From Oceanospirillaceae bacterium (GTDB lineage Bacteria; Pseudomonadota; Gammaproteobacteria; Pseudomonadales; Balneatricaceae), in NCBI GenBank assembly GCA_013215505.1, contig JABSQZ010000010.1, forward strand, positions 1-64,000: DNA of 64,000 nt, in the 5' to 3' direction. Below the pieces are notes generated by a model. It worked only from the letters and a program-made list of their open reading frames with translations, was not told where the DNA came from and ran no database searches. Position numbers and translations under genes: made by a program. Positions 17,097 through 26,951 of the stretch are shown piece after piece. The first letter of the stretch is position 1; each line of letters opens with the position of its first letter.

Positions 17097-18818
17097 TTAT
17101 AGACCCTTACGCTGGCGGAAAAACAGTTGTGGAATAGCAATGGCGGCACCAAAGACCAGCAGTGGCAGCCAGAATTGCCAGAGGGCAAAACTGGCGCTGA
17201 TTCTATCATCCCCGCCACTGGCAAGCGCTACTGTCTCTGTAGTAATAGTATTAATCCGCCCCCCTGCAACATACAAAGTGGGTAAATACTGAGAGACGCT
17301 GACGGAAAAACTAATCGCAAAGCTGAAAGCGATAGGTTTAAACAACATAGAAATTTTTATCATCCAAAAACTTTTCCATCTGGATTGACTCAATATAATC
17401 GCCTGCTGTAAATAACGGTTATCAAATTTCAGAAACACTTCCGCCAAGGTCAAATAACAATAAGGTAATACAAAAATTAAATGCGCCCAAACCAAACTAG
17501 CCAATTGACCATCCAGTCCCAAGCTGACCAGCAGTACTTGGATGCCAAATAAAAATGACACTTGCGGTACCAACATAGGCAGGTAGATCAGCCATAGCAA
17601 CAACTGTGAGCTACGCAGCTTAGAAGACCCGACAGAGCGATTGCATTGACTTTGCCAGTGCAGTAATGCGATCACTATAGCGACTGCAATCAGCGCACTG
17701 ATAAAACCAACCAACGCCGTGTTGAACAGAGCCTCTGGGAGTTGCTGCCAACTCTTTTGCCAATACTTTAGCGACCATTTACTGGGTAGCGCCAGCGGAA
17801 AACGCCACTGCTGTGTAAGGGACCAGATTAACAACACCAGCAGCGCCAGCAAGGTACTGATCCAAATAGCCACTACAGTAAATTTTGCCATCACTCTTTG
17901 TCCAGATGCGGCATAACTTTGCCCTGTGCGCATCGGCCCCGCCACCAACCAATCTTTAAAGACTATCGACAACAGCTTCTCAAAGGCAAATATAACCGCC
18001 AGTAAGAAAATGACCAATAGCAGTAATAAACTCGCACCCGCCGCACCGAGCAACCTAAAATCAGTATTGGCATCGCTGTACCATTGATTGATTAACACCG
18101 CGAAAGTTGGTGGAGCTGTTGGCCCCAAAATTATGCTTAAATCCACCACTGACAGCGAGTACGACAGCACCGCGTACAACGGCAAACGCAACTGGGGGTA
18201 CATCTGCACAAAGACCAATTTCAACCAGGCCTGGCTTCTGGAGTAACCCAGAGAAGCTGCCACATGCAATGTTTTAGTGACATCAAAGCTGCCTATCGCC
18301 GCCACAGACATCAGCAAAAAGAAGGGTATTTCCTTTAACACTAATACTAAGGTTAAGCTCAGTGCGTAGCTATCATTGATAATTAACCAATCGGGCGGAA
18401 CATCAAAGCCACTAATTCCCGGAGAAAGCAGTCGCATTATCCAGCCACTTGGAGAGATCAGAAAGGCAAAACCTATGGCAAAGGCGAGATGCGGTACTGC
18501 CAGTAACAGTGCAATAGAACGTTTAATCCACGACCAACTTCTACTACTGTAGAGTTGCATACACAGCCACTGACTTATGACGAAAGCAGCAGCAGTAGCC
18601 AACAGCGCTGAACTCAGGGTCGCCTGAATGCTGCTGTAACTACTGGGGTGAGAAAGTACCGCCAGCAGCGGGGCCATGGTCACTTGCCTGGCGCCAATAC
18701 TCGGCAGATAGCCCAGAGCAGGCAACCAAGTACCCAGCAAGCCGGTTAAAATAGGCAAGATAAATAAGCCACCGGCGCACATCGATACTAAGATAAACTT
18801 ATACTTAGTCGCTGTCAT
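17097..18818 (-). CDS. ynjC: ABC transporter permease, YnjC type (fused two-domain)
   Basis: A 573-residue inner-membrane protein with two BPD-type permease halves, about twelve membrane segments in all, like the ThiP/FbpB layout. EAA-like loops occur near ATLHVAASLGYSRSQAWLKLVF and around AIILSQSRWKSFWMIKISML. Family members use the duplicated halves in place of two subunits. It is followed immediately by the ATPase gene and preceded by the binding-protein gene, so the transporter is complete here. Confidence 0.88.
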   Translation of the reverse strand: MTATKYKFILVSMCAGGLFILPILTGLLGTWLPALGYLPSIGARQVTMAPLLAVLSHPSSYSSIQATLSSALLATAAAFVISQWLCMQLYSSRSWSWIKRSIALLLAVPHLAFAIGFAFLISPSGWIMRLLSPGISGFDVPPDWLIINDSYALSLTLVLVLKEIPFFLLMSVAAIGSFDVTKTLHVAASLGYSRSQAWLKLVFVQMYPQLRLPLYAVLSYSLSVVDLSIILGPTAPPTFAVLINQWYSDANTDFRLLGAAGASLLLLLVIFLLAVIFAFEKLLSIVFKDWLVAGPMRTGQSYAASGQRVMAKFTVVAIWISTLLALLVLLIWSLTQQWRFPLALPSKWSLKYWQKSWQQLPEALFNTALVGFISALIAVAIVIALLHWQSQCNRSVGSSKLRSSQLLLWLIYLPMLVPQVSFLFGIQVLLVSLGLDGQLASLVWAHLIFVLPYCYLTLAEVFLKFDNRYLQQAIILSQSRWKSFWMIKISMLFKPIAFSFAISFSVSVSQYLPTLYVAGGRINTITTETVALASGGDDRISASFALWQFWLPLLVFGAAIAIPQLFFRQRKGL

Positions 18819-18883
18819 TTGGCTAGCTCAAAGTTGAGTAACACTGACACTGCAATAATAGGCACAACCACACTGCAGCTCGG

Positions 18884-20152
18884 CTACTTGGCGTAGCGGC
18901 TCAGCCACTCTTGTTCCAGGGCTGCGACCCAGGATGCATGTGGCTCTAATAACACAGCCCCCAATTGCTCTGTGGTGAGTGTCGCCTGGCCCAGTGGCAA
19001 TTCAGAGAAACTCTGACGCTGCGCCTGTGTCAACTTGTGCATTGCCAGTACCGTCGGATCTCCCCATATTTGCGGAGATGCTTTGCGTACTTGTGCCGCA
19101 GGAGACATCAGAAAGTTAGCGAATACTTTTGCTCCCTCTTTTGCTGTAGCGTTAAAGGGAATGGCGACAAAGTGAGTATTCCCCAGTGTACCTTGTGAGT
19201 GCACATAGGTTTTAATACTCTCAGGCAACTCATCATTGGCAATCGCATTGCTGGCATCATTAGGGTTAAATGATAGAGAGATAAATAATTCTCCATTATT
19301 CAGTAAATTTTTCATTTGCCCGGCACTGCTTGGAAAACTTCTCCCAGAGCGCCACATCAGCGGATGCAGCTGATCCAAGTATGCCCATAGAGGCGCAGTC
19401 ACCCTTGAAAAGTCCGCTGTGACTACTGGCTTACTCAACAAGCTTTTATCTGCTATTAACTCAATCAGTGCCTGTTTAATAAAACTGGTACCGTGAAAGC
19501 TTGGCGGTGCCGGGTAGCTGAATCTGCCTCTATGACCCTGCAGGGTGCTCAGCAGGCTCTGCATATCCTGGGGATGATTATTTATATGCGCAGTGTCATA
19601 CATAAAAACCAGTTGCGCCATTCCCCATGGCGCTTCTAAATTATCCACGGCAGTCGTAAAATCATACAAGGTACTGGGTTTATTCTCGGTATCTACTAAC
19701 AGATAATTTGGCAGCTGCTGGGTATATGGCTGGGCTAATAGCGCATTATCTTTCATCGATTTAAAGTTTTCGCCATTGATCCAAACTAAATCAATACTGC
19801 CAGAGGATGTTCTCCCGGCGCTCTTTTCAGCCAACAACCTGCTGACTACATTACCAGTATCAGTGACTTTTACCTGCTTAACCGTCACCCCGTATTGGCT
19901 CTTAACTTGCTTCGCTGCCCAGCGAATGTACTCATTGATAGTTTCAGAGCCACCCCAGGCATTAAAATATACAGTCTGTCCTTTAGCGCTGGCCAAGGTC
20001 TGCTGCCAGGCGGGGCTTTCAGCGATTGTTGCTGGGGTTTGTGCGGGGGCTGAATGAGCAGTACTTGCCGCGAATAAGCTAACAGTGATTAACAGCTGTC
20101 CGATGCCTTTAAACGTGGCAGAGAAGCTAGATTTTTTAAGTGTAATAGACAT
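18884..20152 (-). CDS. ynjB: Periplasmic substrate-binding protein, YnjB type
   Basis: A 422-residue secreted binding protein. The Sec signal is KKSSFSATFKGIGQLLITVSLFAASTAHSA, cleaved about residue 34. The mature part begins with a type II periplasmic binding fold (GQTVYFNAWGGSETINEYIRWAAKQ). It delivers an unknown solute to YnjCD. First gene of the operon. The promoter must lie in the 187 bases between it and thpR. No riboswitch (for example TPP) is apparent in that leader, which speaks mildly against thiamine as substrate. Confidence 0.88.
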   Translation of the reverse strand: MSITLKKSSFSATFKGIGQLLITVSLFAASTAHSAPAQTPATIAESPAWQQTLASAKGQTVYFNAWGGSETINEYIRWAAKQVKSQYGVTVKQVKVTDTGNVVSRLLAEKSAGRTSSGSIDLVWINGENFKSMKDNALLAQPYTQQLPNYLLVDTENKPSTLYDFTTAVDNLEAPWGMAQLVFMYDTAHINNHPQDMQSLLSTLQGHRGRFSYPAPPSFHGTSFIKQALIELIADKSLLSKPVVTADFSRVTAPLWAYLDQLHPLMWRSGRSFPSSAGQMKNLLNNGELFISLSFNPNDASNAIANDELPESIKTYVHSQGTLGNTHFVAIPFNATAKEGAKVFANFLMSPAAQVRKASPQIWGDPTVLAMHKLTQAQRQSFSELPLGQATLTTEQLGAVLLEPHASWVAALEQEWLSRYAK

Positions 20153-20339
20153 TTTTCAGCGCACCTTAATGATCCAGTTGAGGAATTGACAACTGTGACC
20201 GCAAAAACCGTCAATAGTTACAAAAACATCTAATGCTTCAACTTGTTAACTTCTGCGCTCGCCGATCCAGTGGATAGTTATAATACAGTGGAATGTAATA
20301 GCAGCGCAGAGTATGCACTGGGCCTGTACAGAACAACCC

Positions 20340-20924
20340 TTAAGCGATGTCTTGTAACTCAACAGTGACCAGCGGAGTGTAGACTGAGCCACGCTCACCC
20401 AATTTACTTTGAAATAACACTACAGCATCCGCTAAACTGTACAAATCGATTTTCGGCCACTGCTCTGGGGTGACAAAACTATGGCCCTGGGCCAGCCTGC
20501 CAAGGGTAATGTGGGGCTTAAAGCCATGCTGATCAATGTCTAAACCGGCATTTTCTGCGATACTCAACACCAGCGAGTGCAAGTCCGCCAACTCGGGACT
20601 AGTGGATGTTTTTGCCACCAACAGCGTCCAGTCAGACGCCGAACGATAGGACTCTATCTCCTCTAAGTGAATGTTCAATGAGACTTTTTCAGGCAACAAT
20701 AACTTGGATGCAGCGGCAATTTCATCCACTTTATTTATCGCTATATCACCGAGAAAACACAAGGTTAAATGGTAGTTGTCGGAATCCACCCACTGCACTT
20801 CTACTTTTTTGTCGTAGAGGGCTAAACTGTCTGCATAGCTGGCCAATTGCCGGGCGATAGGATTGCGCAGCCGCAGGGCAAAAAAAGTTCTGATAAAAGG
20901 GCCATCTACTAAACTATCGATCAA
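20340..20924 (-). CDS. thpR: RNA 2',3'-cyclic phosphodiesterase (2H phosphoesterase)
   Basis: A 194-residue protein with the two HxTx motifs of the 2H family: HLTLCFLGD near residue 52 and HITLGRLA near residue 138. It opens with FIRTFFALRL, as ThpR/LigT does. The enzyme opens 2',3'-cyclic phosphate ends and, in some assays, ligates tRNA halves. The physiological target is not known. Monocistronic by context. Confidence 0.92.
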   Translation of the reverse strand: MIDSLVDGPFIRTFFALRLRNPIARQLASYADSLALYDKKVEVQWVDSDNYHLTLCFLGDIAINKVDEIAAASKLLLPEKVSLNIHLEEIESYRSASDWTLLVAKTSTSPELADLHSLVLSIAENAGLDIDQHGFKPHITLGRLAQGHSFVTPEQWPKIDLYSLADAVVLFQSKLGERGSVYTPLVTVELQDIA

Positions 20925-21038
20925 ACTCTACTCCCTGTATCCGCTAACCCAGCTACCTAAAAGGTAGCATAGAGTGGCAACTTACCAACGCCCACTGGCT
21001 GCCCGTCAATCCTTGGTGCTGCAATTAAGCGGTGCCAT

Positions 21039-22034
21039 TTACTGTAATTGTAATTGAATTTTGTTAACCCTGCCCTTAAGGCGCTGGATCTCTTTATTCA
21101 CTTGCGCCCTGCTACCGTCTATGGCTTTTATCGCCTGCTCGGTCTTAGCCAGTCTTGCAGTGACAGCAACATCCAGCTTGGGTGCGGATTTTTTGGCCAA
21201 CACTGCGACTTTATTGGTCAGTGATTTTAAAGACTTATGGGTATTACTGCGATATTGCTCAAGAGAGCTATCGAGGGCAGCTGTGTCTTTTTTCATCTCG
21301 GCCAGATCGGCTGTAATGCTGCTACTGCTACTGCTGATCTCACCACTCAAACCTTTTATATCCGCGATCACTCCCTGTTGCACTGAGTCCGCCTTAGTTT
21401 GCTTAATTTCCAGATTGGTTAAACCAGTGCGCAGACCAGCAATCTCTGTCAGCCGCTCTTCGAGTCCTGAAAGTGCGGTCTTTTGCTGGTCAGTCATAAA
21501 ACCCATCTCTTCCTGAGCGTCTTCCTGAGCATGTTTTATTTTTAACTCGATTTTTCCAATTTCGCTATTAAACGCCACTAACTGCTGTTGCTGCTGAGCA
21601 TTAGCACCTTTTATTAGCTCGGCAAATTTCTTCTGATATTCGTTGTACTGCACATCCATCAGCTGCTTTTGCTCACTGACCAGTTTTCTTTGCTCATCCA
21701 GGCGCTGCTGCAAGGTCTGCCCTGATTTTTTCGCCTGGGCCAGAGAATCAGCCAACAGCTGTTCTAAATCAGCAATGCGCGCCTCGGTGGCCGCAGCCAT
21801 TAGCTCACGCTGCTCCTGATCCTGCTTGAAGTCGTAACCCCAGTAACCAAATGCCCCTACAGCGACCAGTAACAGCAGCGTTAAAAGACTGTGAATCCAG
21901 CCCGAGCCACTCTTACCTTCATACTGCTTGCGGGCGAGTTCCTGTTGCTTTTCTACGATATTATTTTCTGTATCATCTTGATTAGCGGAACCAAAGTAAG
22001 GCACATCAACTGGTAAATCATCTCTTTCTGGCAT
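21039..22034 (-). CDS. Membrane-anchored coiled-coil protein, unrecognised
   Basis: A 331-residue protein I cannot assign. About 45 polar residues with a DDLPVDVPYFG start lie on the cytoplasmic side. One membrane segment follows (WIHSLLTLLLLVAVGAFGYWGYDF), then about 260 residues rich in Gln, Glu, Lys and Ala that read as long coiled coil (KQDQEQRELMAAATEARIADLEQ onwards). The likely topology places the coil in the periplasm. The build recalls envelope spacer or division-related scaffold proteins, but no motif confirms that. It lies downstream of cmoB on the same strand, 155 bases away. Confidence 0.75.
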   Translation of the reverse strand: MPERDDLPVDVPYFGSANQDDTENNIVEKQQELARKQYEGKSGSGWIHSLLTLLLLVAVGAFGYWGYDFKQDQEQRELMAAATEARIADLEQLLADSLAQAKKSGQTLQQRLDEQRKLVSEQKQLMDVQYNEYQKKFAELIKGANAQQQQQLVAFNSEIGKIELKIKHAQEDAQEEMGFMTDQQKTALSGLEERLTEIAGLRTGLTNLEIKQTKADSVQQGVIADIKGLSGEISSSSSSITADLAEMKKDTAALDSSLEQYRSNTHKSLKSLTNKVAVLAKKSAPKLDVAVTARLAKTEQAIKAIDGSRAQVNKEIQRLKGRVNKIQLQLQ

Positions 22035-22188
22035 ATCCCGCCCTTCAATGTAAAAACAGCAACCCTAACAGCTTTATTTGACTAAAAAAAGCCCTGAGCC
22101 ACCCTATTAAAAGCTATTTAAGCTTTGCAAAAAATTAACCAGTACTCTGTTCCCAAAACCTTTTTTACCAGTCTGGGGTAAAAGCTCT

Positions 22189-23178
22189 CTATAACTGGGC
22201 AATGATTATGGCCCTCTTAGGCGCCGGGTGCCCCTCCAACGTCTTTGACTTATCTTGCGGATCCAGAAAATCAGTCAGTGAATGAAAATCCATCCAAGGT
22301 GTGGCACGCTGCTCATCCAGCGTTGTCTGAGCTACATCTACTATTCGCACATTCTTAAAGCCACACTTTCGCAGCCACGATGCCAGCGCCGGGGCTGAAG
22401 GTAAAAACCATATATTGCGCATTTGTGCGTAGCGACCTTGAGGGACTAGTACAGTTTGCTCATCCCCATCGATGACAATGGTTTCCAGAACTAACTCCCC
22501 ACCGGGCTTTAACAGTGCTTTTAATTCCAACAGATGATCGATTGGCGATTTGCGGTGGTACAGTACTCCCATCGAAAATACGCTATCTACCCCTTCGGAC
22601 TCTGCTAATTTAGGCATATCTTCAATGCCTAAAGGCAATAAGTGTACCGGCAGTTGCTCACCCAAATATTTTTTGATCACCCCAAATTGCGCCAAAAATT
22701 TCTGCGTCGGATCTATTCCCAATACCGCTTTGGCTCCCTCTCCCAACATCCGCCAGCAGTGGTAGCCATTGCCACAACCTACATCAATAATAGTGCGATC
22801 TTGCAGTGGGCTGATATGCGTTAGCAACCTATCCCACTTCCAGTTTGAGCGCCACTCGGTGTCTATATGAATGCCGTACAGAGAAAAAGGACCTTTGCGC
22901 CAGGGTGACAACGTTTTTAGCTGCGCTATAAAATCGGCTATTTGCTCTGCTGTTAACTGCTGCGCTAGTTCTTGTTCAGTTCCCACCCTGACATCGCTCT
23001 TCAACTCCAGCTCGGCACTATGCAACTGTGGCAAATCTGCCATTAACTGCTGCCACTGCTGAAGGTATCCGTGGGTAAAACCGAGCATTTTTTTCTCTAC
23101 AGCTCGCGGCCAAAATTCGGCGCAGGCGGCAAGATCGGTATCACTAAAATCTTCGATAAGTTTTTTATAATTAATCAT
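22189..23178 (-). CDS. cmoB: CmoB, tRNA U34 carboxymethyltransferase
   Basis: A 329-residue SAM-fold enzyme that moves the carboxymethyl group of Cx-SAM to 5-hydroxyuridine at tRNA position 34, making cmo5U. The N-terminal domain is followed by the binding site GRTIIDVGCGNGYHCWRML and GVDSVFSMGVLYHRKSPIDHL. The C-terminal PWMDFHSLTDFLDP and APKRAIIIAQL are typical. The gene starts five bases after cmoA ends, as in other gammaproteobacteria. Confidence 0.96.
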   Translation of the reverse strand: MINYKKLIEDFSDTDLAACAEFWPRAVEKKMLGFTHGYLQQWQQLMADLPQLHSAELELKSDVRVGTEQELAQQLTAEQIADFIAQLKTLSPWRKGPFSLYGIHIDTEWRSNWKWDRLLTHISPLQDRTIIDVGCGNGYHCWRMLGEGAKAVLGIDPTQKFLAQFGVIKKYLGEQLPVHLLPLGIEDMPKLAESEGVDSVFSMGVLYHRKSPIDHLLELKALLKPGGELVLETIVIDGDEQTVLVPQGRYAQMRNIWFLPSAPALASWLRKCGFKNVRIVDVAQTTLDEQRATPWMDFHSLTDFLDPQDKSKTLEGHPAPKRAIIIAQL

Positions 23179-23183
23179 ATAAG

Positions 23184-23912
23184 CTATTTAACAGCAAAAA
23201 TTGAAACAAAATTATACTGCTGAAACCAGCAGCTACTACGACTAAAACCCAACTCGCTGAGACGACTGATGTGGTGCTCTAAGGTATCGGGCACTAACAC
23301 GTTTTCTAACAGGCTGCGCTTTTGGCTAATCTCCAATTCGCTATAACCATTCTCTCTTTTATATTGATGGTGCAAATCAGACATCAAACTATTATCACGC
23401 TCATCTGCAAAACACACTTTCTCGGATAGCAGCAATAACCCACCAGGTAACATGCCCTGATAAATTTTCTGCAGCAGCGCCTTACGCTCCTGGGGTGCAA
23501 TAAACTGTAAGGTGAAATTCAGCACCACCATAGAGGCATTTTCAATCGGGAACTTTAGAATGTCTCCGCTGTGCAACTCTATTTGGGTACTGTGTTTAAA
23601 ATTCTCGATATGATGGCGGCATCTGTCTAGCATTGCCTGAGAGTTGTCGACGCCAATGATCTTTACATTCGCTGCACTGATTCCCGTGCTCATCGCCAAA
23701 CTAGAGGCACCTAATGAGCAACCCAAATCGTAACAATGACTATTATCACTGACGAATTTCTCGGCGAATTTTGCCGTATTCTTTAATATTTCAGCGTAGC
23801 CTGGCACCGAGCGCTGAATCATGTCTGGAAAGACTTCAGCTACTTGGTCATCAAAACTAAAAGCTAGCTTGTTAGTTTGGCTGGCGTATATGTTATCTGT
23901 TTTGTTTGTCAT
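23184..23912 (-). CDS. cmoA: CmoA, carboxy-SAM synthase
   Basis: A 242-residue SAM-binding protein that makes carboxy-SAM from SAM and prephenate, supplying CmoB. The fold signature is CYDLGCSLGASSLAM, then VDNSQAMLDRCRHH and MVVLNFTLQFIAP, and the family closing WFQQYNFVSIFAVK. First gene of the cmoA-cmoB operon. Confidence 0.96.
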   Translation of the reverse strand: MTNKTDNIYASQTNKLAFSFDDQVAEVFPDMIQRSVPGYAEILKNTAKFAEKFVSDNSHCYDLGCSLGASSLAMSTGISAANVKIIGVDNSQAMLDRCRHHIENFKHSTQIELHSGDILKFPIENASMVVLNFTLQFIAPQERKALLQKIYQGMLPGGLLLLSEKVCFADERDNSLMSDLHHQYKRENGYSELEISQKRSLLENVLVPDTLEHHISRLSELGFSRSSCWFQQYNFVSIFAVK

Positions 23913-24345
23913 TAATTTACTATTTTATCTATGGCTGATCGAATAATTGCTGATTTTACTGGCAATCAAGCTTCTGAACAAGGGCAGCGACCACTGTAAC
24001 ACTCAGTCAGTAGCTAATTTCGACACTGCAGTCACCAGCAACTCCTCTGAGACCCCTGCAGAGAAGTGTGAGGCAGAGGAAAAAAGCTTAAATTTTATCC
24101 AATAACTTCTTTCTTAAGCAAACAACATAAGCTTAAAATTAGTTATTGGGATATACTTTGCCGCTCATTATCTGAGCGCTAATTTTTGCTGAGTGACCTC
24201 GGTATAAATCGCGACTTTATTTTAGTTTGCCTAACTTTCAAGTCACTTTCCAGCATTGCAGCACAGCCAAGCCAACTGGCAATCTGCAACCCTAACTGGC
24301 GCCACCTAACGCATCAACAAGCAGCAGTAACAGCAGGACAACATT
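23913..24345. other. Divergent cmoA/uvrB upstream region
   Basis: About 430 bases. I find no CTG-N10-CAG LexA box in it, although uvrB is SOS-controlled in E. coli. CCAATAACT near 24099 and AGTTATTGG near 24140 form a 9-bp inverted repeat of unknown purpose. Nothing else is recognised. Confidence 0.5.
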
Positions 24346-26367
24346 ATGAAACAGCCTTTTCGTATTCAAAGTAAGTTTGAGCCAGCCGGAGATCAGCCCG
24401 CGGCGATTGAATCTTTAATTAAAGGCATCAAATCCGGATTACTCTCCCAGACACTCCTGGGAGTAACAGGATCCGGTAAAACATTTACTGTCGCCAAAGT
24501 CATCGCAGACATTCAACGCCCTACCATAGTGATGGTCCATAACAAGACTTTGGCCGCGCAACTGTATGGAGAGTTTAGAGAGTTTTTCCCCGACAATGCA
24601 GTCGAGTATTTTGTCTCTTACTATGACTACTACCAGCCTGAAGCTTATGTAGCCTCCTCTGATACTTTTATTGAAAAAGACGCCTCGGTAAACGAGCACA
24701 TTGAGCAGATGCGCCTGTCTGCAACTAAGGCACTGCTAGAGCGTAAAGATTGTATCATTGTGGCAACGGTGTCAGCCATCTATGGTCTCGGCGATCCCGA
24801 GTCCTATCTTTCGATGATGCTGCACGTGTCTCGTGGTGACATTCTCGATCAGCGCGCTATTATCAGACGCTTAGCCGAGCTGCAATACACCCGCAACGAT
24901 GTCGAACTGCACCGGGCCAACTATAGAGTGCGCGGTGATGTGATCGACATCTATCCGGCCGAGTCAGAAAAAGAGGCGGTACGCATCGAGCTGTTTGACG
25001 ATGTTGTGGAAAACTTGAGCTGGTTTGATCCGCTCACTGGAGAAGTATTACGCAAAGTCCCGCGTATTACCGTCTATCCGAAATCTCACTATGTCACCCC
25101 AAAAGAGAAATTGATGGAGGCGGTAGAGAAGATCAAAGTGGAATTGGATCAGCGACTGGAGTTTTTGAAATCCGAAAATAGACTGGTCGAATTGCAGCGC
25201 TTAGAGCAGAGAACCAATTACGATTTAGAGATGATTCGCGAATTGGGTTACTGTTCTGGCATCGAAAACTACTCTCGATATTTATCCAACCGGCAACCGG
25301 GGGAAGCCCCCCCTACTCTCTTTGATTATCTACCGGATGACGCCTTAGTTATTATTGATGAGTCTCATGTCACTATTCCGCAGATTGGCGCCATGTATAA
25401 AGGAGACAGATCACGCAAAGAGAACTTAGTTAACTTTGGCTTCCGTCTCCCCTCTGCATTGGATAATCGACCCATGCGCTTTGATGAGTGGGAGAAAATT
25501 GTCCCGCAGATGATCTTTGTATCCGCTACACCGAGCAAATATGAAGCAGCTAATGCCGGGCAAATAGTCGAACAAGTCGTCAGACCCACAGGATTATTAG
25601 ACCCGATCATAGAAATCCGACCCGCCAGCACTCAGGTAGATGATCTAGTCGGCGAGATCAATAAAATGGCCTCTCAGGAGCTGCGTACTGTGGTCACAGT
25701 ACTGACTAAACGTATGGCGGAAGACTTAACCGAATACCTGGCTGATCACGGGATAAGAGTTCGTTACTTACACTCGGATATAGACACGGTAGAGCGCGTA
25801 GAAATTATTCGCGATTTGCGCTTAGGGGAATTTGATGCCCTGGTTGGCATCAACTTACTGCGCGAGGGTATAGATATGCCCGAGGTGGGCCTGGTCACCA
25901 TTCTAGACGCCGACAAAGAAGGCTTTTTGCGTTCGGAAACTTCGATGATCCAAACCATAGGTCGTGCAGCACGAAACATTAATGGCCGGGCGATTCTTTA
26001 TGCCGATAAGATAACAGGTTCTATGCAGCGCGCCATCGATGAAACAAACAGGCGCCGAGAAAAACAACTTGCCCACAACCTAGAGCACGGTATAGAACCT
26101 GTGGGAATCATAAAATCAGTGGCTGATATTATGGAGGGCGCCGCTACCATTCCCGGACGCAAAGCTGCCAAGCATATTAAACGAGTTCTGGATCAAACTA
26201 ACGGACAGCCAACGGATGCCAGTCTATTATCCTCTAAAGAATTATCTAAGGCACTGGCAGAACTGGAGAACAACATGTATCAGGCGGCTAAAGACTTAGA
26301 GTTCGAATTGGCTGGGCATTACCGAGATCAATTGGAGACCCTAAAACATTCTGCCCTACTGACATAA
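24346..26367 (+). CDS. uvrB: UvrB, excinuclease ABC subunit B
   Basis: A 673-residue core of nucleotide-excision repair: it receives damage from UvrA, probes the strand and recruits UvrC. Walker [11 protein letters not shown], the beta-hairpin [10 protein letters not shown], helicase motifs ([17 protein letters not shown]) and the C-terminal UvrC-binding helix [24 protein letters not shown] are complete. Normal length. AGGAC lies upstream of the ATG. With no LexA box seen upstream, constitutive expression is likely (inference). Confidence 0.98.
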   Translation: MKQPFRIQSKFEPAGDQPAAIESLIKGIKSGLLSQTLLGVTGSGKTFTVAKVIADIQRPTIVMVHNKTLAAQLYGEFREFFPDNAVEYFVSYYDYYQPEAYVASSDTFIEKDASVNEHIEQMRLSATKALLERKDCIIVATVSAIYGLGDPESYLSMMLHVSRGDILDQRAIIRRLAELQYTRNDVELHRANYRVRGDVIDIYPAESEKEAVRIELFDDVVENLSWFDPLTGEVLRKVPRITVYPKSHYVTPKEKLMEAVEKIKVELDQRLEFLKSENRLVELQRLEQRTNYDLEMIRELGYCSGIENYSRYLSNRQPGEAPPTLFDYLPDDALVIIDESHVTIPQIGAMYKGDRSRKENLVNFGFRLPSALDNRPMRFDEWEKIVPQMIFVSATPSKYEAANAGQIVEQVVRPTGLLDPIIEIRPASTQVDDLVGEINKMASQELRTVVTVLTKRMAEDLTEYLADHGIRVRYLHSDIDTVERVEIIRDLRLGEFDALVGINLLREGIDMPEVGLVTILDADKEGFLRSETSMIQTIGRAARNINGRAILYADKITGSMQRAIDETNRRREKQLAHNLEHGIEPVGIIKSVADIMEGAATIPGRKAAKHIKRVLDQTNGQPTDASLLSSKELSKALAELENNMYQAAKDLEFELAGHYRDQLETLKHSALLT

Positions 26368-26388
26368 AGTGAGGCACTGAACGGAATT

Positions 26389-26415
26389 AAAGTTGCAACT
26401 AAATGTTGCAGCTTT
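26389..26415 (+). other. Hairpin downstream of uvrB
   Basis: AAAGTTGCAAC-TAAAT-GTTGCAGCTTT pairs over 11 positions, one as G-T. It lies 22 bases after the uvrB stop but has no T-run, so it may protect the 3' end rather than terminate. Confidence 0.4.
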
Positions 26416-26501
26416 GAGGCGCTGTAGGAGGGGGAACTTAAGGTTGTCGTATAGAGCAGTAGAATACTGTCAAAGTTTAAATCTGTAGCAAAACAATGCA
26501 G

Positions 26502-26523
26502 ATCGCCAGTCGTTGCTGGCGAT
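26502..26523 (-). terminator. Hairpin at the 3' end of the PilZ gene
   Basis: ATCGCCAG and CTGGCGAT form a perfect 8-bp stem with a 6-base loop. The plus-strand right arm touches the stop codon of the PilZ gene. On the minus strand a short T-containing run follows further on, so termination is plausible but weak. Confidence 0.5.
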
Positions 26524-26951
26524 TAAATAGTATGTAACTCGGGGAAGCTTGCTGCATGGTGGGTGATCCACTCAGCGGCGGCGCAGTCTATGGTCAATTC
26601 CCGGCCCTCAGTACTGCTCACTTGCTGGCGGTATTGTTCTATGTGACATACTTGCTCGATCATTCTAACCGAAAAAGCTGTATCCGGGCAGTCAAACACT
26701 ACACCGGTTTGAAACCCTATCCCGTCGGCTACCGGCTCACAGCTACAGATGTATCCCTTGGCAAAAAAAGCCGGGCTCTGCACATTAATTTCAACTTCGA
26801 CACAGCTATTAATCGGATAGCTAGTGACGGTATGAATATAAACACCGGTACTGGCGGCTACCTGAATCGTTGGCAATGGGAACTGGCTATCACTGATCAC
26901 CATTTTCACCGGGACTGCACTTGGATGACGAATAAAGCTTTGTACTGGCAT
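26523..26951 (-). CDS. PilZ-domain protein, probable c-di-GMP receptor
   Basis: A 142-residue single-domain protein. The N-terminal FIRHPSAVPVKM fits the RxxxR-like opening of PilZ domains, and the beta-barrel segments follow (GVYIHTVTSYPINSCVEVEI, GIGFQTGVVF). The C-terminal MIEQVCHIEQYRQQVSSTEGRELTIDCAAAEWI is like that of a short PilZ family common in Pseudomonas. The first arginine pair is reduced (RHPS rather than RxxxR), and the second motif is AASTGV rather than D/NxSxxG, so c-di-GMP binding may be weak. Confidence 0.75.
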   Translation of the reverse strand: MPVQSFIRHPSAVPVKMVISDSQFPLPTIQVAASTGVYIHTVTSYPINSCVEVEINVQSPAFFAKGYICSCEPVADGIGFQTGVVFDCPDTAFSVRMIEQVCHIEQYRQQVSSTEGRELTIDCAAAEWITHHAASFPELHTI

